From Ignavibacteria bacterium (GTDB lineage: Bacteria > Bacteroidota > Ignavibacteria > Ch128b), in the NCBI GenBank assembly GCA_016873845.1, contig VGVX01000012.1, positions 1 to 47,052 of the forward strand: a stretch of DNA of 47,052 nucleotides. Direction: 5' to 3'. Of this stretch, positions 1 to 6,029 are shown piece after piece. A program made the position numbers and the translations under genes. How positions within the stretch are numbered: position 1 is the stretch's first letter; each line of letters opens with the position of its first letter. Below the pieces are notes generated by a model, which was given only the letters and a program-made list of their open reading frames with translations, ran no database searches and had not been told where the DNA came from.

Positions 1-615
1 ACAAAAACACCCTTTGCCTCAATAAGGCGAATTGTTCAGGACCCGAGATTCTTCTTTAAAATACGCCCTGGATTATGGGCGCTTAAAGAATTCAAGCAGA
101 AGTTGCCAGAATCAATTGTTCCAGTAGTAAGAGAATCGAAGAGATCTGAATATGCACATTCATATTACCAAGGTCTCTTGGTTGAAATTGGGAATTTGAG
201 AAAGTTCAATACTTTTGTACCGAGCCAAGACAAAAATAAAACATTTTTAACGAAGCCTCTTTCCGAATATGTTACGGTTCATAAAATTTATCCTTTCAGC
301 TATGATCACCTTGTTAAGCGAGTTCAGACAATTGATGTTGTGTGGTTCAATGAGAGAAAAATGCCGGATTCATTCTTCGAAGTTGAACATTCCTCCGATA
401 TTAATAATTCGCTTCTTAAATTTATCGAACTTCAAGACCTCAACGTGCACTTCAGAATTGTTGCCGACAAAAACAGAAAGAAAGAATATCACTCCAAATT
501 ATCCAACAACGCATTCAAACCTATATCGGAACGGGTCAGATTTATAGATTATGAAACACTTTCAGCACTACACTCAAAGACCATTGAAATTAGTTTGTTG
601 CAAGAACGTATCTAA
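1..615 (+). CDS. HARE-HTH plus restriction-nuclease-like protein, 5' end outside window
   Basis: The frame is open from base 1, so the gene starts upstream of the window; the TTG at 103 is only an internal codon. The first about 35 visible residues (TPFASIRRIVQDP...FFKIRPGLWAL) resemble the HARE-HTH winged-helix domain often joined to restriction or modification enzymes. Further on, a stretch with DVVWF, then FEVEHSSDI and FRIVADKNRKK resembles a PD-(D/E)xK nuclease-like core in which an acidic residue is followed by the ExE motif. This would fit a modification-linked endonuclease or DNA-binding protein. It lies just upstream of a DNA-methylase stub (1117-1323), consistent with remains of a restriction-modification locus. 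The domain reading is by eye; function is inferred. Confidence 0.55.
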   Translation, partial: TKTPFASIRRIVQDPRFFFKIRPGLWALKEFKQKLPESIVPVVRESKRSEYAHSYYQGLLVEIGNLRKFNTFVPSQDKNKTFLTKPLSEYVTVHKIYPFSYDHLVKRVQTIDVVWFNERKMPDSFFEVEHSSDINNSLLKFIELQDLNVHFRIVADKNRKKEYHSKLSNNAFKPISERVRFIDYETLSALHSKTIEISLLQERI

Positions 616-638
616 CCATCTTGCTACAAGGGCATTTT

Positions 639-866
639 ATGAAAAAAGTAAATACAAAAGAATTACTAGAAATAATGATAAACTTGCAAAATCGTACCAT
701 AGAAGCTTCCCTCAACAACGGTATATTCAATGCTACTCATTTTCTTAGATTCGGTGGACGTAAGTTATACGACTGCGGTATTGATAGTGCAGACATATCA
801 TGGAATATCGATGAGTTCTTGAGGCACTATCCACAGGCTTTCTGGGAGATAGAACAAATTGTTTAA
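639..866 (+). CDS. Small protein of unknown function (75 aa)
   Basis: The ATG at 639 is preceded by an AAGGG ribosome-binding-like sequence 7 bases upstream, which makes it a better start than the in-frame TTG at 621. The product begins MKKVNTKELLEIMINLQNR and is rich in aromatic residues in its second half (ISWNIDEFLRHYPQAFWEIEQIV). There is no signal peptide, membrane segment or recognised domain. It sits 23 bases after the nuclease-like gene and 34 bases before another small gene, so the three may be co-transcribed. Function unknown. Confidence 0.45.
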   Translation: MKKVNTKELLEIMINLQNRTIEASLNNGIFNATHFLRFGGRKLYDCGIDSADISWNIDEFLRHYPQAFWEIEQIV

Positions 867-900
867 AGATTTAACTAAAGATATTAGGAGTACAAGTTAA

Positions 901-1107
901 ATGCGAACATTACTTAAAAAGAAGAATTGGAAGAAGGAATTTGATCAGATCAAGGATCTTGAGTCGTTTACAGAATTCTTTTGTGAAAATGAAGATGCGT
1001 GGCTACAATATTCTGATTGGGGCCCAAAAATTAGAGCAGTTTTTGGGTCATATAAAAACGCTGTTCTACTATTCCAGGCTATCAATAATTCGCAACAGAA
1101 GGTTTAG
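901..1107 (+). CDS. Small protein of unknown function (68 aa)
   Basis: The ATG at 901 follows a good purine-rich site (TAGGAG, 11 bases upstream). The product is 68 residues with a basic start (MRTLLKKKNWKKEFDQ) and a Trp/Tyr-containing middle (ENEDAWLQYSDWGPKIRAVF). No signal peptide or known motif was recognised. The stop is just ahead of the methylase stub, whose readable frame starts at 1117, so this gene marks the left edge of the degraded segment. It may be a small accessory protein of the former restriction-modification locus, but nothing in the sequence proves that. Confidence 0.4.
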   Translation: MRTLLKKKNWKKEFDQIKDLESFTEFFCENEDAWLQYSDWGPKIRAVFGSYKNAVLLFQAINNSQQKV

Positions 1108-1116
1108 TATTGATAA

Positions 1117-1323
1117 ATCGTTCTCGAACGTTGCCTCCGGAATGGCTTTGCATTGAAAGAGGAAATTATTAAGACTCAGCACAATACAAAATATGCTCAA
1201 CGCTGGAAAGCTAAGGCGAAGAGTTTTAAGTTCTATCTCATAATGCACGAACACTTGTTTGTATTTCGAAAACCGATTGCGGATGAAGACTTATCAAGAA
1301 TTCGTTATAGTATTCTCAGGTGA
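1117..1323 (+). pseudogene. C-terminal stub of a DNA methyltransferase
   Basis: The frame is open from 1117 to the TGA at 1321-1323. It contains NGFALKEEIIKTQHNT, then FYLIMHEHLFVFRKP. This is the characteristic C-terminal ending of N4/N6-type DNA methylases, where 'LKEEIIK.QHN' and 'HE.LFVFRKP' are strongly conserved. No start codon, SAM-binding FxGxG or catalytic (D/N/S)PP(Y/W) motif lies upstream in any frame, because positions 901-1107 hold an unrelated small gene. Only about 65 residues of a protein usually several hundred residues long remain, so it is a truncated relic. It supports past presence of a restriction-modification system here. Confidence 0.7.
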
Positions 1324-1340
1324 GGGCAATGCGCCTAAAA

Positions 1341-1544
1341 CGCCTAACAACTACGCCCCCACATTTGATGAGAACTAAAAAGTTGCTCAATGTTTTTTAC
1401 CGTCCTGACTTGTCGGGAGTTTGCAGCTTAAGCTGCAGGAAATGAGTTGATGATAACGGCTTCCGCCGCATCTTTTTGTAGCGGCAAAAGCAACTCCCGA
1501 AGGGTCGCCTTCGGCAGGCGTTGTTGCCGCACACGTTAGCGACA
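1341..1544 (+). repeat. Structured spacer with attC-like ends (boundary element 1)
   Basis: This is a non-coding stretch dense in inverted repeats. CGCCTAAC at its left end faces CGTTAGCGACA at 1534-1544. TCGGGAGTT (1413-1421) is the exact inverse of AACTCCCGA (1492-1500). GCAGCTTAAGCTGC at 1422-1435 is a perfect palindrome, and there are smaller GCCGC/GCGGC and CGAAGG/CCTTCG hairpins. The right-end motif recurs at 2486-2496 and, diverged, at 3540-3550, each 20-80 bases ahead of a gene start. The layout resembles integron attC sites or another cassette boundary. The core departs from the GTTRRRY consensus, so this is a candidate only. Confidence 0.45.
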
Positions 1545-1620
1545 ATTTTTGTGCTGCGAACAAACGGCATCACAAATTCAAAGTGTCAGCAAGTATTAAC
1601 CAAAAATAAAGTGACATCAA

Positions 1621-1818
1621 ATGGATAAAATTTTCGGCTACTTTGACGATAGCGGAAACGAACTTAACCCTGACTTAATTCCGAAACCCCAACTTTGTCT
1701 AAGTTGCAAGAAGAATGACGAGCAAGGTGAAGAAGAAATACTTTGTAACTTAACACGGCTTGACCAGAGAAATTCAGATGAATTTATTTGTCACGCATAC
1801 GACAAAATAACTAACTAA
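1621..1818 (+). CDS. Small Cys-containing protein of unknown function (65 aa)
   Basis: The ATG at 1621 opens a 65-residue acidic protein with CLSCKKND followed by single cysteines at ILCNL and FICHAY. The CxxC pair plus two later cysteines could bind zinc or form a small metal-binding fold, but this is inference from spacing only. There is no signal peptide. The next gene starts 13 bases after its stop, so the two form a unit that follows boundary element 1. Its use of GAC, AAC and ACA codons looks different from the GAT/AAT-rich housekeeping genes further right, which hints at acquisition. Confidence 0.5.
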   Translation: MDKIFGYFDDSGNELNPDLIPKPQLCLSCKKNDEQGEEEILCNLTRLDQRNSDEFICHAYDKITN

Positions 1819-1830
1819 AAATACTTCACT

Positions 1831-2330
1831 ATGGCAAACTTAATTCTAAAACTTGGCGACATAGACCGCAAGATTGACAAGCAAGAAGTTGTTCGCATCG
1901 CCAATGAAAACGGTCAAGTAGTTATATTGACAGCAAGAAATACGACTTGCTAACAGTTTACATTGAACTTAAACGGTATGAAACATATTTGAAAACGCTC
2001 ATTGACAAAATCAAGAAATACACCCTCGTTCAAGCAAGCGTCCAAGTTGCGCAGACAAATAAGCAAGAGAATACCAATAGAAAAACCTCCTCATATTCAA
2101 ATGCGACAGTTGCAATTTCAACAAGAACTGTCTGGGATTTTTCCTTAGACAAACTTTGGAAAGAACTTGACGATAAAATCAAAGAGTTGACGGAAAAGAA
2201 AAAGGAACGAGAAAAATATTTGAAGGCGCACTCCAAACCTACGTCAATCGTTGACAAAGAAACGGGAGAGATAATTGAGAAGTCCGAACTTCCAAAAGAA
2301 ATAAATCGTGGACTGATTATACGACTATGA
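1831..2330 (+). pseudogene. Frameshifted gene of unknown function (about 165 aa when joined)
   Basis: The ATG at 1831 starts a frame (MANLILKLGDIDRKIDKQEV...) that hits TAA at 1951. A second frame, readable from about 1920 (YIDSKKYDLLTVYIELKRYE...), continues to the TGA at 2328. Restoring one base near 1921-1925 joins them as ...ENGQVVYIDSKKYDLLTVY..., which reads naturally. The loss therefore looks like a single-base deletion, or an assembly error. The joined protein has a long Lys/Glu-rich helical middle, likely coiled coil (KELDDKIKELTEKKKEREKY), and ends EINRGLIIRL. No known family was recognised. Taking only the TTG at 1947 as a start would miss the N-terminal third. Confidence 0.6.
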
Positions 2331-2491
2331 AAAGTAAAACTGCAACTAACAAAAAGATTAAACGAAAATATTTTTTGGCAGGGTTGATAAGCAAGATGAA
2401 AATGAGAGCAAAAAATTTACTTTCGTGCAATGCGACACTGACGAGCAATGAACCCCCGCAAAAAAATAGTCCGTTAGTCCCTGACCGTTAG
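2327..2491 (+). CDS. Possible small basic protein (54 aa)
   Basis: The ATG at 2327 overlaps the TGA of the preceding frame (ATGA), suggesting translational coupling. The 54-residue product starts MKSKTATNKKIKRKYFLAG and is Lys/Arg-rich. Its stop codon TAG falls inside the CGTTAGCGGCA core of the second spacer (2486-2496), so much of it may simply be spacer sequence read in frame. No homology or domain was recognised. Reported only because of the clean ATGA overlap. Confidence 0.2.
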   Translation: MKSKTATNKKIKRKYFLAGLISKMKMRAKNLLSCNATLTSNEPPQKNSPLVPDR

Positions 2492-2496
2492 CGGCA
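2486..2496 (+). repeat. CGTTAGCGGCA core of boundary element 2
   Basis: This 11-base motif matches the right end of boundary element 1 (CGTTAGCGACA, 1534-1544) at 10 of 11 positions and resembles CGTTAACAGCA at 3540-3550. It lies 38 bases before the next gene start at 2535. A CTAACA near 2346 may be its left partner, but the intervening inverted repeats are weaker here than in elements 1 and 3. Confidence 0.35.
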
Positions 2497-2534
2497 TTGT
2501 TGTAAGCCACAGCAGGCAATGAACATAAATAGAA

Positions 2535-3386
2535 ATGAAACATTTTAAACTGACATTAATTGTAATTGGACTTTTTCTTTTCGGGTGCAACCAAACCGAC
2601 AATAAAAATACATCAACAACAGATGAAAAATTGGTTGACACAACAGATGACCAAAAACTAAAACAAGAAATGTTTGACGACATTGAAGAATTTGACGACA
2701 ACAAAATGACATTTATCAAGAACGTAATAACATTATTCAAGGAGGGCAACATTGACAGCATTTCTAAAGTAGTTAATTATCCGTTAACGAGAGAGTATCC
2801 GATACCAAGTGTAAAAAACGGAAAAGAATTAAAGATGAGATTCAATGAAATATTTGACAAATCACTTACAGACAAGATTTCAAATTCAAAAGTGGAACAA
2901 TGGTCTGAAATTGGTTGGAGAGGTATTATGTTAGACAATGGTGCTGTTTGGATAGATAGCTACGAAGGAAAAATAATAGCAGTGAACTATCAAAGTGAGT
3001 TTGAAAAAAATCAAATTCAAGCATTAATTGAAAAGGAAAGAGAAAAACTGCACAACTCGTTAAAAACTTTTCAAAGTCCAACATATAAAATAATCACCAA
3101 AAATTATCTTATCCGAATAGATAAATTATCAGACTACAAATACAGATATGCTTCTTGGAAAATTGGCGAAAAAGAATCGTCAAAACCTGACTTAATTATA
3201 AACAACGGAGAATTAGAGTTTCAAGGGAGTGGTGGTAACCATGTTATTACTTTTACAAACGGTATCTATACATATAAAATTTACAGAAATATAATTGGAA
3301 CGGACGACACGCCAGAGATTACTCTTGAAGTTGAAAAAAATGAAAAATTGATTTTAACAGAAGATGGTAAATTAATTATAGAATGA
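2535..3386 (+). CDS. Predicted lipoprotein of unknown function (283 aa)
   Basis: The start MKHFKLTLIVIGLFLFGC is a short lipoprotein signal with the lipobox LFGC, so the mature protein should be lipid-anchored at Cys18. A Thr/Asp-rich linker (TDNKNTSTTDEK) follows. The middle (PLTREYPIPSVKNGKELKMRF...VEQWSEIGWRGIMLDNGAVWID) resembles a small NTF2-like or DUF-type periplasmic domain. The C-terminal third is beta-rich (ITFTNGIYTYKIYRN...LEVEKNEKLILTEDGKL), suggesting a sandwich fold. No catalytic motif was seen. It lies between boundary elements 2 and 3 as a free-standing gene, like a cassette. Function unknown. Confidence 0.6.
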   Translation: MKHFKLTLIVIGLFLFGCNQTDNKNTSTTDEKLVDTTDDQKLKQEMFDDIEEFDDNKMTFIKNVITLFKEGNIDSISKVVNYPLTREYPIPSVKNGKELKMRFNEIFDKSLTDKISNSKVEQWSEIGWRGIMLDNGAVWIDSYEGKIIAVNYQSEFEKNQIQALIEKEREKLHNSLKTFQSPTYKIITKNYLIRIDKLSDYKYRYASWKIGEKESSKPDLIINNGELEFQGSGGNHVITFTNGIYTYKIYRNIIGTDDTPEITLEVEKNEKLILTEDGKLIIE

Positions 3387-3399
3387 AAAAACAACGAAC

Positions 3400-3550
3400 C
3401 GCTAACACGGGTTTTGCGTAATGACGGGTGCAGTGGAAAATTGAAAAGTAATTCTTCTATTCAGGTTCAGTGCTTATTGAGAGTTTTGTGCTTCAAAACC
3501 CGCTCGAACCTGCCTGCCGCCAGGCGTAATGCCCGAGAACGTTAACAGCA
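3400..3550 (+). repeat. Structured spacer with attC-like ends (boundary element 3)
   Basis: The left end CGCTAAC (3400-3406) faces CGTTAACAGCA (3540-3550). Inside, GGGTTTTG (3409-3416) is the inverse of CAAAACCC (3494-3501). GCGTAATG near 3416 recurs as GCGTAATG near 3525, and GCCTGCCGCCAGGC at about 3513-3526 is nearly palindromic. It begins 14 bases after one gene's stop and ends 21 bases before the next start, as a cassette recombination site would. Similar spacers next to small unknown genes are familiar to me from Bacteroidota genomes, but I cannot confirm the family here. Confidence 0.45.
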
Positions 3551-3571
3551 AGCAAAACAGACACCTTACAT

Positions 3572-3877
3572 ATGGATACAAGCGATTTATCAACAGAAGC
3601 ATACGATGGTATTTTAATCCAAGCCGAACAATTGACTCACGATTTAACTTTGCGTTACGGCTTTCTATCTTATGACCGTAAAAATGAGACTGAATACATT
3701 GAGAAAGCTGAAAAACTAACTCGGAAAATAATGGAAGCCGATGACAATGAATTGGATGACTTATTTTGTGGAACTCCCCCAGATAAAGAAAGATTAGATT
3801 CTACATTAAAAACAATATTGAAAAATATCGCAAAAGTAAAATCTATTCCGATGGAAAAACGTAAATATGATTTTTAA
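3572..3877 (+). CDS. Protein of unknown function (101 aa)
   Basis: The ATG at 3572 starts a 101-residue, mostly helical acidic protein (MDTSDLSTEAYDGILIQAEQL...RYGFLSYDRKNETEYIEKAEKL) with a central DDLFCGTPPDKERLDSTL and a basic end (PMEKRKYDF). No signal peptide, membrane segment or recognised motif is present. It stops 15 bases before the ATG of the P-loop kinase-like gene at 3893, so the two likely form one transcription unit. Unknown function; the pairing with a kinase-like gene is the only clue. Confidence 0.5.
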   Translation: MDTSDLSTEAYDGILIQAEQLTHDLTLRYGFLSYDRKNETEYIEKAEKLTRKIMEADDNELDDLFCGTPPDKERLDSTLKTILKNIAKVKSIPMEKRKYDF

Positions 3878-3892
3878 TTTTAACAGTTGCCA

Positions 3893-4513
3893 ATGATTTT
3901 ATATCTGATTGGGATTAGTTGTGTTGGAAAAACAACAATTGGAAGATTATTAGCTGATAAAATTGGTCTCAAATTCTACGACTTGGATATTGAGATCCAA
4001 AATTATTACAAAAAATCCATAGAAAGGATTCAAGATGAATGTTTTTCAATGAATGAGTACAGAGAAAAAGCAAGCATAGTTTTAGACAGTCTGTTTTCCA
4101 AAGACACTGATTCCGTAATTTCAGGGACACCATCAGGATTAAAATTTTCGTATCTTCAGGTATACAAAAAACACAAAGCTGCTAATGACTTGTATTCAAT
4201 CTATATAAAGGATTCGTTTGAGAATGTATTAGGCAGATTAACATTTTATGACAAAGACTCAAATCCTATTACGGTAATAATGGATAAAACAAGGAAAAGA
4301 AGATATTTAAAAGAGATCAAAGCAGATTATAACTATTTTAAAGATTCTTATAGCCGAGCAGATTTTACTATTGATATTAACAATGTCTGTCTGAATAACA
4401 TACCAAACTTAATAGTAAATGAATTACAAAAGAATAAAAAATTGAAAATTGCCAAACACAATGTAACCAATGGCGGGCGTAGTGGTAACTTGGTTGGTTC
4501 TGCACTGCACTAA
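3893..4513 (+). CDS. Shikimate-kinase-like P-loop protein
   Basis: The ATG at 3893 (rather than TTG at 3887) gives MILYLIGISCVGKTTIGRLLADKIG, a Walker A motif GISCVGKTT directly at the N-terminus. It is followed by FYDLDIEIQ, the substrate-binding Asp region of shikimate-kinase-fold enzymes, and later by RKRRYLKEIKADYNYF, a possible lid. The 206-residue length is longer than typical AroK (about 170). The last residues (VTNGGRSGNLVGSALH) do not look like the family. They are encoded by GC-richer DNA resembling a spacer, so the original stop may be lost. More likely an accessory small-molecule or nucleotide kinase than the biosynthetic AroK. Confidence 0.6.
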   Translation: MILYLIGISCVGKTTIGRLLADKIGLKFYDLDIEIQNYYKKSIERIQDECFSMNEYREKASIVLDSLFSKDTDSVISGTPSGLKFSYLQVYKKHKAANDLYSIYIKDSFENVLGRLTFYDKDSNPITVIMDKTRKRRYLKEIKADYNYFKDSYSRADFTIDINNVCLNNIPNLIVNELQKNKKLKIAKHNVTNGGRSGNLVGSALH

Positions 4514-4616
4514 GATTTGTAACGAAAGATAGTGGTGCCCCTCCCCACAAACCGCAAATGGACATATTACCAAACCCATAATCGATAAATCGGAATCAGA
4601 ATGACTAGCGGGTCGT

Positions 4617-4730
<114 letters not shown>

Positions 4731-5053
4731 TTATTTGTGAGGGATAAATTAACTCGCAGACTAAATTGATAATTTATTGCTTCATGAAAAATCCCGCTGA
4801 AAAATGATCCACCCATAAAAATAAATGAGCCTGCTCTAAAAAGGTCATCCGTTAGCTAATGGATATAAATTCGTCTTACATTTTAGAAGAAATTCGAAGC
4901 ATCTTCCATTTTAAGATACCTTATTAGACTTGTCTGCCGATAGGCATGATTCGACTCATAAATCTCTCTCCTGTTTTGTGCATTGCAGCACCCAACAATT
5001 AAATTATTTTCATTATCTGCTTTTGAGTATCATTTAACCGTAGGAGTTTAGTT

Positions 5054-5296
5054 TTAATGTGCTTTGATTTGGGAAGCGTATTTGTAGTTGGAGTATTGCT
5101 TTATTTCTTCAATTGATTTTTCAACGCTTATACAAAATTGATTTTTTTCTAACACTCTCTCAAATTCTTTGTAGACTGGATAAGCCGTAACGCGAATGCA
5201 AATATGTATGATTTTATATCTTTGATAATGACGTTTTGTGCTTCGCATCGAGATTCGTGAAACTACATTGTGTTTTATTAAATTTAATTCTTTCAT
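5054..5296 (-). CDS. Doubtful small protein (80 aa)
   Basis: A minus-strand frame from ATG at 5296 gives MKELNLIKHNVVSRISMRSTK and ends IEEIKQYSNYKYASQIKAH. It is basic, with no signal peptide and no recognised domain; the C-terminal half (FERVLEKNQFCISVEKSIEEIKQYS) has protein-like composition. There is no ribosome-binding sequence. It starts only 10 bases from the divergent GNAT gene, leaving little room for promoters. It may be another relic rather than a working gene. Confidence 0.25.
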   Translation of the reverse strand: MKELNLIKHNVVSRISMRSTKRHYQRYKIIHICIRVTAYPVYKEFERVLEKNQFCISVEKSIEEIKQYSNYKYASQIKAH

Positions 5297-5306
5297 AAAT
5301 TAAACT

Positions 5307-5843
5307 ATGAATCGACCCAATTTCTCGTCTTTTCCCGAGTTGACATCTCAAAGGTTTTGCTTACGTCAAGTTGTAAGAGAGGATGACAATGAAATATTCG
5401 CACTCCGAGCTGATAAGAATATTGCGAAATATCTAAATAGACCAAGAGCTCAATCTGTTAATGATGCCAGAGAGTTCATAAAAAAGATTAATTCAAGTAT
5501 CTCAGAGAACGAACTGACTTATTGGGGAATAACTCGGAAGGGAGAAGATAAATTACTCGGTACGATCTGTCTCTGGAAAATCTCAATTGAACACTCAAAA
5601 GCAGAAATTGGTTTTGAACTGCTTACAACTCAACAAGGCAAGGGTATCATGCAAGAAGTGATTCCCAAAGTGATTGAGTTTGGATTTAAGAATTTAGGAC
5701 TGAGTATTCTCGAGGCCGAAGTAGCATTTGATAATATTAAATCGATTAAACTATTAGAGAAGTTCGGCTTTAAGCCTTCAAAGTCGTTGAAGAACACGCT
5801 AATTTATGAGCTGTTAAATTCACACAAGGAAGCAGATAAATGA
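5307..5843 (+). CDS. GNAT-family N-acetyltransferase (RimJ/RimL type)
   Basis: The 178-residue protein opens with the Acetyltransf_3 pattern, LTSQRFCLRQVVREDDNEIFALRAD. It then has LLGTICLWKI (strand beta4) and AEIGFELLTTQQGKGIMQEVI, where QQGKGI corresponds to the acetyl-CoA pyrophosphate-binding Q/R-x-x-G-x-G/A loop. The C-terminal LEAEVAFDNIKSIKLLEKFGFK is the usual 'N..S..L.EK.GF' ending. Such enzymes acetylate N-terminal or small-molecule amines; the substrate cannot be told. It follows the relic-rich region and is separated from the histidine kinase by 186 bases, so it is probably monocistronic. Confidence 0.85.
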   Translation: MNRPNFSSFPELTSQRFCLRQVVREDDNEIFALRADKNIAKYLNRPRAQSVNDAREFIKKINSSISENELTYWGITRKGEDKLLGTICLWKISIEHSKAEIGFELLTTQQGKGIMQEVIPKVIEFGFKNLGLSILEAEVAFDNIKSIKLLEKFGFKPSKSLKNTLIYELLNSHKEADK

Positions 5844-6029
5844 AAATTTACTTCTTAATAAATTAAGTTGTTAATTATTGTTTGCATCTAACTTTTATTT
5901 TTAGAGATTTCATTTGAATGTTAGATAGTCTTTTCTTAATATGAACAAGGAAAATTCCCATGAAAAAAGTTATAAATGAAATAGAGCGCCTTCGGGAATG
6001 TTTTTGAATTTTTTTTATTTTTTCAACCA

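Noticed and set aside
1947-2330. Gene starting at TTG 1947
   Set aside because: The upstream frame from ATG 1831 continues naturally into it after restoring one base, so this is the second half of a frameshifted gene. Programmed frameshifting was considered, but no slippery heptamer is evident at the junction.
2474-2761. Minus-strand open frame of 95 codons
   Set aside because: It runs antisense through the lipoprotein gene start and the spacer, with no family resemblance.
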